Of a stretch of DNA of 64,000 nt, positions 41,623-54,400 are shown piece after piece; position 1 is the first letter of the stretch; each line of letters starts with the position of its first letter. Source of the stretch: Apostichopus japonicus (lineage: Eukaryota; Echinodermata; Holothuroidea; Aspidochirotida; Stichopodidae); the NCBI RefSeq assembly GCF_037975245.1, contig NC_092565.1, positions 5,152,499 to 5,216,498 of the forward strand, written 5' to 3'. The position numbers were made by a program, and so were the translations under genes. Under the pieces are notes generated by a model. The model was given only the letters and a program-made list of their open reading frames with translations, had not been told where the DNA came from and ran no database searches.

Positions 41623-42375
41623 CCAGACATGGGATATGTGGTACTCATACATGTACATGGATATGTGGTACTCATACATGGGATATGTGGTACTCATACA
41701 TGGGATATGTGGTACTCATGCATGGGATATGTGGTACTCATACATGTACATGGGATATGTGGTACTCATACATGTACATGGGATATGTGGTACTCATACA
41801 TGTACATGGATATGTGGTACTCATACATGTACATGGATATGTGGTACTCATACATGGGATATGTGGTACTCATACATGTACATGGGATATGTGGTACTCA
41901 TACATGTACATGGATATGTGGTACTCATACATGGGATATGTGGTACTCATACATGGGATATGTGGTACTCATGCATGGGATATGTGGTACTCATACATGG
42001 GATATTTGGTACTCATACATGGGATATGTGGTACTCATTCATGGGATATGTGGTACTCATACATGTACATGGGATATGTGGTACTCATACATGGGATATG
42101 TGGTACTCATACATGTACATGGGATATGTGGTACTCATACATGTACATGGATATGTGGTACTCATACATGTACATGGATATGTGGTACTCATACATGTAC
42201 ATGGATATGTGGTACTCATACATGGGATATGTGGTACTCATACATGGGATATGTGGTACTCATACATGGGATATGTGGTACTCATACATGTACATGGGAT
42301 ATGTGGTACTCATACATGGGATATGTGGTACTCATACATGGGATATGTGGTACTCATACATGGGATATGTGGCAG
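41623..42375. repeat. 22/27/28-bp minisatellite, about 30 copies
   Basis: Tandem copies of CATGGGATATGTGGTACTCA plus TA (22 bp), interspersed with longer variants in which CATGTACATG replaces CATG (27 or 28 bp). A lone related copy with GTGATACTC sits just upstream at about 41577. All three forward frames stay open through the array, producing spurious 240-270-residue ORFs. Confidence 0.95.
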
Positions 42376-44164
42376 ACCTGTATGGTATACCATTGGTAAG
42401 TGTCATTTAGAAATAGTCCGTAATGGCGGAAGGAGTCATGCATCTAGCGACTAAGGTCTATAACATGCAATTGGTTGTATCAGTTTAGGTAAGGAATCGA
42501 TGGGGGGGCAGCTCCATCCTATACAAAAAGTGTGAACAAAGTGAGAAATATTAATGCACACTGTGCAACAATCAAAAACAGAAAATGCCCACTAATTTCC
42601 GTTAGCCCGGAAAATGGCCAAACTGTGTACGAGACTAACCGAATTCTAGATAAGAGGCTGGGAATTCTTGGCTGTTGAGGATTATATATTCTGGAGTTTA
42701 GATGATGCCATTTATTGGCAGACTTAATTTATTTTTATTGGGTCACCGGCAGCTTTGTTAGTCATCGCTCGCAGACACGGGCAGCGAGCATTGGATAAGA
42801 GTTAAGATAGTCGAACAGGTTTTGCCCTGGTCTGGTCTACCTTGAAGGTTAAACTGTACAGTGGGTTTTATAGTCCGTCTTTCAGTACCTTAGGGCCACC
42901 TTAATACTGTACCTACAGTGTACAGTAGCAGCAAGTGTGTGCTGAGTTTGCAAATGTAAACCAATTGTAATGCAGTTGTGTACAACAAACAAAAGTTATG
43001 TAGATCAATAAAACTGACTTTTTCATAACAAAATCCAAAAGGAATGCTATTGGCGGTGAGGGCTTTTACATTATGAGGTCCCTAGAGATAACTGAATAGG
43101 GGGTTGACCTGTTGAATAAATAGTTGCATACAGTAGACATAACAGACAACATGTAATGCCCTTGTACCAGTTACCACCATACAGCTTCCAGGGTTGCAAT
43201 TTAGTGAAATATGTCACATGGATCTCAGTAAGATACAAGCAAAAAATACAATGCTTTAAATTTTTAAAAGACAGAAAGGAATGATGCTAGTTATGAAGGC
43301 TCCGCACCAGTTATCATATAATTCGGTGTTCATCAGGACTGGTTCAAAAGGGGATTGAAATAGTTAGCTATGAGCATACAGCATAGCTAACAGTACAAAC
43401 AGTTAAAACATATTGCTCCTTTATGTGGGACATCAGGGCTCTTCAATATACTACCCTTTCAATTGGGCAGTTACCAGGTCTCTGCGATATATTGCCCCTT
43501 CAAGTAGTCCCTTTGCAGGACTGTTCTCAAGATAATCCCATCATCCTTCCTTAATCTACCTCCTTTATAGTTCTAAGCTTCTTAATCCCTGCTTATGAAA
43601 TATAAACCATGTAGACCGATGTAAAAAAATCTAGAATGTATCAGACATATATTTCCTTACCTATTCATGTGTCTCATAACAGAGAGCTTGAACATGTTTC
43701 AAAAGTCTTTTTTGATGCCCTTCTCCATCAACCATAACTCAGTTTGAAATACTTATGTACATGACAGACAACAAGCACTTAACAAGTCTATTTGGATTTT
43801 GGAATCAAATAATCTTAGGTATGTTTTATTTGTTATCCACTGAAAAAGGCTTACCCAGGCTATGAACTGCCAAAGTCCCCACAATCAAAACATTGTTACC
43901 AAGGTAACAGTGGGAACTATATTCCCTTTTTATGTCATTTTGGAGAAATATTTTTTGATATATATGGGAAGAGAGGCCCTGCAGTTCAAACAAGGATGTC
44001 TTTGTGTCTTGTCTCTCTCAATTATTTCTTTGTCCCTAAGTTATTATGTGTTCATAAGTTATGTGGGAGTTTTGATTTATGAAATTATGTGTTCATTCAG
44101 ACAGGATTAAATATCATTTCAATCTTATTTAGACAAGATTTTGCATTCAAAGGGAAAGGTCCAA

Positions 44165-44178
44165 GGGGGGGGGGGGGG
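44165..44178. repeat. poly-G run, 14 bases
   Basis: Homopolymer in intron sequence, followed by a purine-rich stretch. Confidence 0.95.
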
Positions 44179-45179
44179 AGAGAGAACAGTGGAAGACATT
44201 TTATCCCGCTTTTGTACATTATTGTCGTTTGGATTGGGTAGAATTAGTTGCAAAGTGCCAGATCTTGAAATTGTGCCCAGATGCCGGTATTTTTTTCTTC
44301 CATTGTGCCGTTTGCCGGTAGGAAAAAACAGGACATTGTATTTTTTTTTTCTGCCAGTAGACAAAAATAACTAAAACATGTGATAAGTCCGTGGACAATA
44401 GTCGGTCAAAGATTGGACGTGATCTTCGTACCTAACATAAGCCCCAAATTACTGCTGACTATCAGCAAGTATTATTGGACTGCTTTAAAAGCCCTGTACA
44501 GTATTAACTGATGTGTGTTGTCATTTTATGAATGCCAGTGAAAACTTGAAATTTAGCTACTGTAGTATAGTCTTTAAGCACTGGCATGTTTTAGCCAGTG
44601 GCTAACATTGTGACATTCTAGTCCTGATTTGTACTACATATCACTGGACTTCTAGCTTCAGGCCTTCTATTACAACATCAGTACAACGGTACCCATGGAA
44701 GTGCAAACCGCATGGGGACACATGGGAGGTTTGTTGAGTTGGCTTCTACCCAAAGCACAGTGAAAATGAAGCATTGTCAATCATTAGATATATTTTGTGA
44801 GTGAAAGGCGATAACCACCACTACACATTGTCCATATTCCCAGTTTAAGCTCACATTCTCCTGAAAATTTCAGGCTGTTTTTGGACAGCTCACGTATGAA
44901 ATACCTTATGAAATACCAAAACATTCCTCATGTTTGTGGGCCGATTAACAAGGTTATGGTGAATAATTTCCATGGTTTGTTAACAGTTTTTGGCCATGCT
45001 CATCTCTTATTTAATATTGTGCACCATTCCACCATCTCGCTACCCTAAATTGTAACTTTCACTTATTCCACCCCCCCCCCGCCACACTTGACAGCCCTAG
45101 CCCTGGAGGTCTGTTTTTTGACGTATGACCTAAGAGGCAATCTTAGTCTCACTTGCATCCGTTCCGTTTTTCTTTTCAG

Positions 45180-45325
45180 GTTCCATAATGCCTGTAGCTG
45201 ATATTCGTAATGCTGACTCTGAAAGTTACATCAAAGGAGAAAAGATTCTTCGTTGCAAACTAGCCTCCCTGTACCGACTAGTGGAGTACCACGGTTGGAC
45301 ACATAGCATCTACAACCACATTTCG
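45180..45325 (+). CDS. adducin, third coding exon (residues 120-168)
   Basis: Acceptor TTCTTTTCAG ends at 45179. The first two bases complete a Gly codon begun in the previous exon. The donor GTAAGT begins at 45326, a near-perfect consensus, leaving phase 0. The translation contains MPVADIRNADSESYIKGEKI, then LRCKLASLYRLVEYHGW and IYNHIS. This is a clear match to the VSDLRG-D-AYDKGEKLLRCKLAAFYRL-D-FGW-IYNHI segment shared by all adducins and marks the entry into the class II aldolase-like head. Residues KGEK (138-141), LRCKLA (143-148) and YNHI (164-167) are the strongest family markers. There is no frameshift or stop. Confidence 0.93.
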
Positions 45326-47198
45326 GTAAGTTTGGCTAGACTGCAGAATAGCACACGGTCACGTACAAGCCATTGTGTGTGGTGATGTTCCACACGTACA
45401 ATCTCTCTCCTTTCTTATCTACAGCACAGCAGCAGTGAAATCATAAAGTTCTAGCCAGCCATATTGTAGAAACAACGATATATATATGAACTTTCACTCC
45501 TCCACACCCAAGTTGTTTGTCTCCCCATTCCATGTAAGGACTGTACTTAGATCAAAGACTTACACATCGAGAGATTTTCTTAAGTTTTCAGGTTTCACTC
45601 GCTGCCATTACTCTGTGGTACCACTGTGGTATCAATAAACATAATCAGTACAGCCTTTCAAATTCTAACATACTAATAACACACTAATTGAGAATTATCA
45701 ATGTTATACGATGAAATACGCCCGAACCGACAGATACTTCAGCCGCTGTTTAAACGGCTTACCGAAAATTCTGTAGCTCAAGTTTTGACTACCGCAGTGG
45801 GATATATTAAATTGATTCGAGAAAATGTGAATAATTAGTGACCATTATTTTACTCCGTCTGTAATAGTCTGTGTACAGTCTACAGCATATATAACGGTAA
45901 TCAATACTGATCCATGAAACAATAGACTCTCGTTCTGCATTGTCTAACTCTTGCAGTCGTATGTAATCTGCTGATGATGACGACTACACTGTCATGTAGA
46001 AGCAACAGGGTTGGTTGTACTGGCAGACTCTCGGCTCTCGTGTCAGTAATTACTATTACTCGGGGTGACATGCCTAATTCGATCCACTCTTTTAACAGTC
46101 GTATCGGTGACGAACACTGAGTCACAATATTCATGGATGCAGAAGCAGTGGCAAAGAGACTGCATTTTTCAGTGCTGGTGTCTGTTGTTAACATGAATTA
46201 ACTACATATGTGTCACATCACTTGAAATAAATATTACGTCCAAACATATGACTCTCTCTTGGTTAGTTTAAACCGTTGTTGTTGAAGTGTGCTTGCCATA
46301 GGCCATATAGTTAGTTGTGTTGCAGATGACTCAAACCCTGAAGTGGGTGATGTAAATATATCAAACTGATTTTTGCCTATTTGAGTTAGGGTTGTTTACC
46401 CACTGGTATCGGTGTGTTAGAAAATCATTACTTGTTTTGCTGTTGTTGCCACGATAATGAAAGAGACTTATTATGTTAGCGTTTTTCTGATAACAGGCAC
46501 GTTGATTCGTAGGGAGAGAGGCAATGTTACATCTAGGCTACCCAGGCTTTAGGTTGCACAAATTATATAAAATTTAGGAACTTAAACAAATGTCTTAAAA
46601 ACAAGAACATTGTAGGCAATAAATAATCACTCAATGTCTTAAAAATTGCGAGCTCACTATGTAACAATTTCAAAACACAAGTGGTTAACCATCTCCATCC
46701 CCCCCCCCCCCTCTGCCCTGTCCAACTCTTTCCCTTACTTTTCTCCCTTTTGCTCACAGTGCAAGAAATCTTGCTAGCCCTTAATTAAACTCCAAGATTG
46801 GATTAACCTTCCTTGGCTAAGGCATGTTTTGCTGTTACATCTATATTGTACATGTTCAAGCTAGGTCTGTGTAATGTTTTCTCGATGATGATTACGAGAG
46901 GTTTATATAAGTTTGGTGGCAGTATCTTGGTAGTCTGGTGGCCTCATGTGGTGGTAGACCTATCCAGCTATGATAGAGTCAGACATTCCTCCGCTATACT
47001 GGCAAGATGGGCTTATGATGCTACAAGGACATACACACCGGGGAAGCTGACAACGAAAAACCATAATACAATGTGCCAGTGTGTTAAACTCAGCAACATG
47101 CCTAAAGTCTGCTATATATGGTCCTCCCTCATTCTCTGGAAACTTGTTTCACTTCTTGGTTATTTCGGTAACAGGTGGTAGAATGGAATGATTATGTG

Positions 47199-47211
47199 AG
47201 GTCAAAGGTCA
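47199..47211 (+). promoter_or_regulatory. DR1-type AGGTCA repeat
   Basis: Isolated perfect DR1 in the same intron. Confidence 0.25.
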
Positions 47212-50200
47212 TGAGAATTGAGAGAAAAAGAGAGATGAAGAAAAAGTCAGTTGTGAATAGAGACCTGTTGCTATGAAAGAGATCCAATCAGTGTGGTGGG
47301 TGTGTATATGTGTGAGTTGCTGTAGGGGCTTTTAGAACAAACCAGTGAATGGGTGGGTGGTGGGTCTAGGAAGTAATGTCATCGGGAATAATTGTCATAA
47401 CTCCTCATATGTTGCAATGTTAAATGAGCCAGTCGGATTAGACCATATCCTTGTTCATATTTGAGAGTGCAAGGAGCATAAGGATCTTGTTTTCCCTCAG
47501 AGAGGTAACAAAGTTGAGCCTGGATGCATCTACATTTGAGAACGCAAGGTGTATCAGTGACAGACAGAGGACATGAAACATGATCACGAAAAGGTCACTA
47601 CGATTGTTTACAATTCACTGTTTTCCTGACTTTGTTCTGTGTGTTGCTATATTACTTCTGGTCCAGTTGATGCGGAAATGACTTATTCAAGTTAATACCG
47701 GAGCCTTCGGGATCACTTGATCCCCAGAGCGTCCACGCAACACTCTGGATCGCCCTTGTGGGGTCAGGATCTTCCCCGCAAGGGAACTCACATTTGCTGG
47801 GTCTGATATGTGAGCGTCCACACTACGATCTTGATCCCCGCTTGCTGAGGCATATCATTCTTGCGTTCTCAAGACTCAGGTTGCCAGTAGTAAAGCCTGT
47901 TTCACTTCACCAACATTTCCCATCACTACTGAACCAGCCATGCCAGGTTGCATTAATCATTGGCTTTTGAATGTTGATACTGCAGTGTTTGTCAAATTTA
48001 TGACATGTGGGACACTTTTTTTTTTACTTTTACCAGAGTCACTGATGTTGGCTGTGTTATTTTTACACATTAATGGTTTGTTCATAAGCAGATAGCAGAA
48101 GATTGCTTTTTAAATTTACAATTCAAACACAAATCAATTCCTGCTGGGAAAACAAATCACTTGGATAGCAATAACCGTCCCTGGGTTTTGTGCTGTGGCG
48201 CTTTCTTATATACATTAAGAAACTTATTTATAGGATATAATATATATATATGCTACAACTTTTAGTTTCCAATGTGGATGGATGCGTGGCAGATGCAGTG
48301 GAATCCCGCCATGATATCAAAGCGGCCGGAGGTGGCATGTTAAGAATGGCATGTACGGACACCAATAATACTTCCTGCCGAACTAGCAGAGCAGAAATGA
48401 TGCATGTTCCGAGAGTGTAACGGAGAATGGAGATGTGACCCAGATACAGCTTTTAATTAAAAACAAGGATGAAACTTATTATAAGCTGGTAGGAATAGAA
48501 AGTAAGACCACTCAATATGCAGGTTGCATCATACACATGCACACAGACACTCACTCACGCATAACATACATATTGACTGCTGTTTCAAATGTTGCACGAA
48601 TGATGCATCTCTATTTGCTTGTGCTTTTTTGCTAGGGTCAAAGATATTTGCAATCAATATCTCATTTGATAAGGATTCCATTTAATTGTGATCAATCAAA
48701 TTGATTTTTTTCCCCTTCTTTTCTCTTGGGTAGCTTAAAGGTGAATCCACATAAAGTCTGCATATGTGCACAGTGTGCGAGACTGAAGAAGCACTGTATT
48801 GTTAATTTGAATTTCAAACGGTCAAGGAGTGGTCTATGAAAGAAAAATGACATCCGGACCAAAAAGTAATATGGACATGAAGTAATAGATAATATTTGGC
48901 AAATGACTTTTTTGAAGTCATTTTAATAATATTTCGATGCATTCTATTGTAAGTAACAAAGTTGAGCACTGCCAAATGAGAGTTACTCTAGCATTGCTGT
49001 CACAACTGTTTTCCTCGCAGCCTGCAAAAAAGGCAAAAAATTGCAAAAAAAACTGGCATTAGAGCATTGAAATATACAGTACTCTGTGTATAGGTCCATA
49101 CAGTAGGTCCAAAATATACGGTATCTCTTGACTTTGAAGTCTCATAAAAGTTCAGTCTTGCTTCAGATGCAGAGAAAGAGTTAACTAAATTCCCTTTCGC
49201 TAAACAAACACGTATTAATACTGTAACTTTGATTAGCCTCGCTTCGTTGTATGCGGTCGCGTGTTACCGCTCCTCCACTGCCCATCATAGTTTGATTTCT
49301 GGAGCCCCTAAGAGTAGGAATTCTCTGCTTGTACCTGAAGATGGGTCTTATCTCTCCTGGTACTTCAGAGAGAGAATGCTTTGGTGTATAAGCTCAAGTA
49401 TGTTGAATGATAGGCAAGAACAAGAAGAAGTCCTTGGCCCTTTGGCATAAACAAACACTTGAAAGATTATTGGGACAAGATGGTTGTGCACTGTATAGAT
49501 AGACATGCTATAATCAATTCTCTTTATCATGAATGTCTCAGTACATTAATGATCGTTTGCCACCATCAGAGGCAAATCAGATTTGGGACTATGTTAAGTT
49601 ACAAAACAGTTAATAACACTTAGAATTAAGTGGCATTGACAAAAAGAAACACTTTCAATTTAGAAGCAGATGGCATATCTTGAGCAGTATTCTTTTACTG
49701 TACTGTGTAATCATATGAAAAGTGAAGTTGTCTACAAATAAAGAATTCTGTTTGTGTTAGTGTCCATATGAACACAGCTTTAATAAAAATGATAATATTC
49801 TCGAAGATAATAATTACCTTCAGATGTCCAAGGTTTTAAGCCCCTCTGTCAATATGAAATTATTCTCATTTGATGTATAGTATATCGCCTCATATCCCTC
49901 ACACTCCCTGGCTTTCCTCTGCTGGCTCTATGGCTGTCATTTTTTGTCATTAAAAGAAAAAGAGAAAAAAATAGCCGAGAAGCTGTGGCATTAATGAACC
50001 ATGAAGTTCATTATGCCAATATTTTCTCCTCCGTCTTGTGTACAGTAATAGTGAGTGTTAACCATAGATATGGGGCCTTGATGTTCACTCAGCTATATAG
50101 CGCAGGAAGGCAGTTGTTCACTGATTGAGTCTTACGATTGGGATGTTTTAGTAGCCGTTGGGTGGGGTGTACAGTATTTATGGAGATCACAGTATTAAGC

Positions 50201-53200
50201 GGATGTAATGACATGTTGTATACTGTGTATGAGTCACAGACTGAATGGATATATACATAGAAAATCCATGATAGTACACTAGTGGGTGTTATACTCTGTA
50301 CAGTCTCTCTCTCTCTATCTCACATGAATTATTCATGTATGTAAATATAGGTATGTAGTCGGTTTGGAGACTGTTTTAAACGCCATGTGCCTACAACTCC
50401 AAACAACATTTAATAGATGGTATGGAGAATGTTCAACAAACAGGGTTGCTCTCGAGTTTATCTTCATGAGTAATTAATGAATAAAATGGAGGCGGAATTT
50501 TAACCGATGCGTCTCTTAGGAAGACTGGAGAAAGACGAGCAAATCCATGAAAATTATTTGACTACTTTAAACTCAAATTGTTGTTTGAGATTACACTGTG
50601 TACCTTTTAAGTTTGTGATGGTGGTTGTCATAGTGTGTCTGGAGAAGGGAGGGGTACTGATTCCAAGATATTTGACCAAAGACCTGACCAGGCTTTGGTT
50701 ATAATCTGTCAGGTATGCTGACCCCACACAATAATGCTTTACAGTTTGGAATTTAAGAGGTCTTGTGAACTCTTCCAGATCACAAAACTAACAGCCACTG
50801 GTATGAGAGAGAACTGTAAGTGTTCTTGCAGACTTGTACTGCCTACCCTGTACACTACCACAGTGCTCAATGAAATGTCTGTGGAGAGTAAGCAGGCAGC
50901 ATTTATTTAGTAATGGCCCACTAGAGGCCTCTAAAGGTTGACCTTGGGTGTGAGCACTTGTCACAGGAATTCCTTTTCCCTATTCTGTTTTTACAATCCT
51001 TCAACTTTCAGAAGGATTGGTGGGTACCCATTAGTTTGAGATGCTCAGTCCAGACTGGAGTTGTGACCTTACACGAGGTCATGAACCTGGGGATTAAATA
51101 ACACATGATGCAGTTGTTATGGTAGTGGGAAAGAGAGATGTGGGGATATTTTTACTGCCATTGGAGAGTTGATTTCTCATAAGGATCAGGGTGTTGTTCT
51201 CTTGCCAGGTAACCCTGGAAGTAGTGGTAGATGTAACCTTAACCAGTGTAACCGTTAGTGTCAATTGTTCATACCATAGGTTTGTTTATATAGAGAAGAG
51301 AGAGAAAAGAGGACGCTGTAGAAGGGGTTTGGTGTTTTAGCAATTTCTGGCAGTAAAGGCTGGAAGGGCCGACCGTTATTCTCTGACAGTGGTTATCGAA
51401 TTCATGTTCATAATTTCAATGTAGTTATTGACAGTAAGTGTTAATGAGTGCTGAATTAATTAATAGTACATTAGCAATCGGATCTGGATGTAAATTGGAG
51501 CAGTGCATTTAATGCAAAAAAATAATAGGTGTTGGGGATGATACATGAGTCATGTGATTATAAGTGTTGATAGCACTGTCTGAATTTTTAAGAGTTGTTT
51601 TTCTTAAACAGAATCTTTGTCTTGAAACAAGTTTAGTAACCTCTGAATGTCTGGAAAGAAAAAAAATTACTTTTTTACGTTTGGATTCATGCTGCTGGCA
51701 ATTTGAAACACACGTACAGTACATTGAAATGTGGCATAAGTACGGATGCACATGTATGCTCCAGTTTATTTCCCACGATGCTGTTGGTTTCCTTCTACTG
51801 CTGCGTCAGCTTACTGGCGCTGCACACCATGCCCATGTACTACGAACAATTGGCTGATCGTCCCTCCCTCCTGCAGCTGTATACAGTTTTGAAGCATGGA
51901 TACTGCAGCAATTTATTGCCTGTTCATATAAATTTACCCTGTAGGTTTGAACAGGTGTTTCTGTATTTTGTCTGGCAACTTGTGGCAAGTCACACTATTT
52001 ATTAGGGATAGGTTCATGTTATTTCTAGTCATTGTCTAATGTTATCATAATGAAGGAGGAGGGATATAGAAGACAGAGAGGCCGAGGGGGGAGAGTGAGA
52101 GTGACAAACAGAACGTGAAGCCTGCCTTGAGAAGACAAAAACAGTGTACGACACTGCTGTATTACAATGGAAGGGTAGGGTTCAACGATGAAGGCTGCTG
52201 GTTTGATGTTAATAGGTTTCATCATTTTTGAAAAATACAAAGCCAGAACTATTTATATTCGTCAGCCATAGACTTCAACAAAATTACTGTGATGGGGCTA
52301 AAGTACAAAGGTCTCAGTTATTAGAATCTTTCCTGTGTTTTTTTTTTTACCTGTGATTATTATTATTTTTTAGTACCATAATGTAAACAGCAGCAGTCAA
52401 CAATTAGGTTTTGAAGCATGTACGATGCATCCGTTGTGTAACCTATTAACAAGGATGTGAGGTGGTATTTCTCTAATTGTGTATAATACATGAAACAAAA
52501 ACAAAAGAAAACTGAACTAAGTACAAGCAACCATAAGATTCCTTTTTGCCCCTATTTGTTAAAACTTGATCAAGAAAACTCATTTTTCTATTAAATTAGT
52601 TGAATACAGGACTGTTCCTTTCATACACTATGTTTCTGCTGTACTACAAGTAGTGTGTTAGTGGCTTGCACTTTTACCATCACCGAAATACTAACAGACA
52701 CCAGACAATATTAGGTATCTATATACTGAATGACATGTTAAATGATGTTTTCAGTGCCTAACATGTACATTAGGTAAAGGAGTGTCGTTTTCTGCACTGA
52801 GGGTGAAAAAATGTTTACTTTGACGTAGACGTCGGGTTGCATGGGTTTTGTGTTTGAATAATGAAGAGTACCATTAGGTGACCTTTGAAAGACAAAAGCA
52901 TCCAAGGTTTAGTAAATAATCAATATAGTCTGTAAACCCATGTCGCATTCAAGCCATTGTTTGAAATTCATGCAGCATTTGTAGAACAGGAATAGAAAGT
53001 TAGCTAAGGAGTAACAACAAGAAAACATAAAAAAAAAATTGTACATTGACAGAGAAAAGGTGAGGGTTGGATTTGGAAAAAAAATGGAAAAAAGCAAACA
53101 ATTAGGCCGAGTTATCGGTGACTCCGCAGTGCAGCGGAATACTAGAGGAAATAAAGGATTGGTTAAACAATGGATTAACATTTGGGCATGTACTGATTAG

Positions 53201-54239
53201 CTGAGTCATTGTCAAGTTAGCCTTAAAGGAGCATTCCAGAGTTTTAATTTAGCTGTATGTCATGAAAACCACAGTACTTTATATAGAAAACATTGCTATA
53301 ATGCAGCGCAAATTGTTCATTTTTATCTTTTACCTTATAATGACTATTACCTTATTATGGAGACTATTGTTCCTAATTTGTTATTCTTGAATATATATAG
53401 TTACATTTGTGACTTGGTTAGAATAATGCAATGTTTTAATTTAATCCAAACTACAGCTTTCATTGTTATTTGTTAGTGTGAGGGATTAATCTCCAGTTTT
53501 GGTTATATTTCTGTGATGTGTTATTCTTTAAGTCAGATATTTATATATGCATCTGTTCATGATGTTGTTTATCATGGTAACCCGGTTTTGTGTCGTTATT
53601 CCTACTGCCTTGTACGTAGTTAATGTTGATGCTGGCAATCCTAGGAGCCTCTCTCTCCTCCAGGGTACAGCTGTCTCCATTTTTGGTCTGGTCAATTACC
53701 CACTACAGCAGCGGGCGAGCAAACAGTGCTGAATTTCTTATTAACAGCATATCTCCCATACTTACAGTGCCATCAGCATATTAAACCGCAGAAACTGCTA
53801 AAATCGCCGAAAGATGCACCCAAAATCTCTAGGATGTCTAAGAAGAAAAGTTAATTAGTCTACTTTTAGGAATTCTAGGATGAATTCATCGACGACGTCG
53901 TCAATGGTAAAGTGCATTCCAGATGAGAGTGAGCTTGTCTTACTCTGGGAGCACTATTGTACTGTACCTACCCGTTGACGTCACTGCACACTCCAGGATA
54001 GGTTTATATCAGGAGTCAGGATTTTCAGTCCCAAGTCCCAATGACATGGCACGCCTGTTTTTGGTGACTTGCTGTAGGCTGGCAAGTAACCTATAGATGC
54101 AGTCTCAGTTGGCGTGTGTGTGTGAATGTGTCGCCCTAGCTTGTAAACACGACATCACAAGATGGGTTACCTCTACAGTTCCCATATTTGGCATGTGGCT
54201 TCCCAATAATTAGTACAAGAAAAAAATTGTTTTGGGGGG

Positions 54240-54252
54240 AGGTCAAAGGTCA
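54240..54252 (+). promoter_or_regulatory. DR1-type AGGTCA repeat
   Basis: AGGTCA-A-AGGTCA is the consensus of nuclear receptor DR1 sites (RXR, HNF4 and PPAR type). Identical 13-mers occur at 54388-54400 and 47199-47211. Function is unproven, and the surrounding sequence may be a repeat family. Confidence 0.3.
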
Positions 54253-54387
54253 TTTGGGGTCAGCAGGAGGGCAAAATGTAAAATTGCCAAATGCTGCATC
54301 TCCAAAAGCTGAACGACAAAGGAGCTCATATGCATGGTTTGATTGCCTTATTTTTTGGTAGTGTAAAGATTATATTCAATTTGGTGT

Positions 54388-54400
54388 AGGTCAAAGGTCA
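54388..54400 (+). promoter_or_regulatory. DR1-type AGGTCA repeat
   Basis: Same 13-mer as at 54240, about 150 bases downstream and followed by further half sites (AGAGGTCA at 54413-54420). Confidence 0.3.

Larger units (their letters stand above)
40775..45179 (+). other. adducin intron (4.4 kb)
   Basis: Donor GTAAAC at 40775 and acceptor TTCTTTTCAG ending 45179; it splits a Gly codon after its first base. It holds a 17-base poly-C run (41486-41502), a 22/27/28-bp minisatellite (41623-42375) and a 14-base poly-G run (44165-44178). Nothing else was recognised between 42.4 and 45.1 kb; open frames at 43862-44110 and 44125-44374 have no family resemblance. Confidence 0.85.

Noticed and set aside
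41629-42454. Three overlapping 240-270-residue plus-strand ORFs
   Set aside because: They are the three frames of a stop-free minisatellite within the adducin intron, not proteins.
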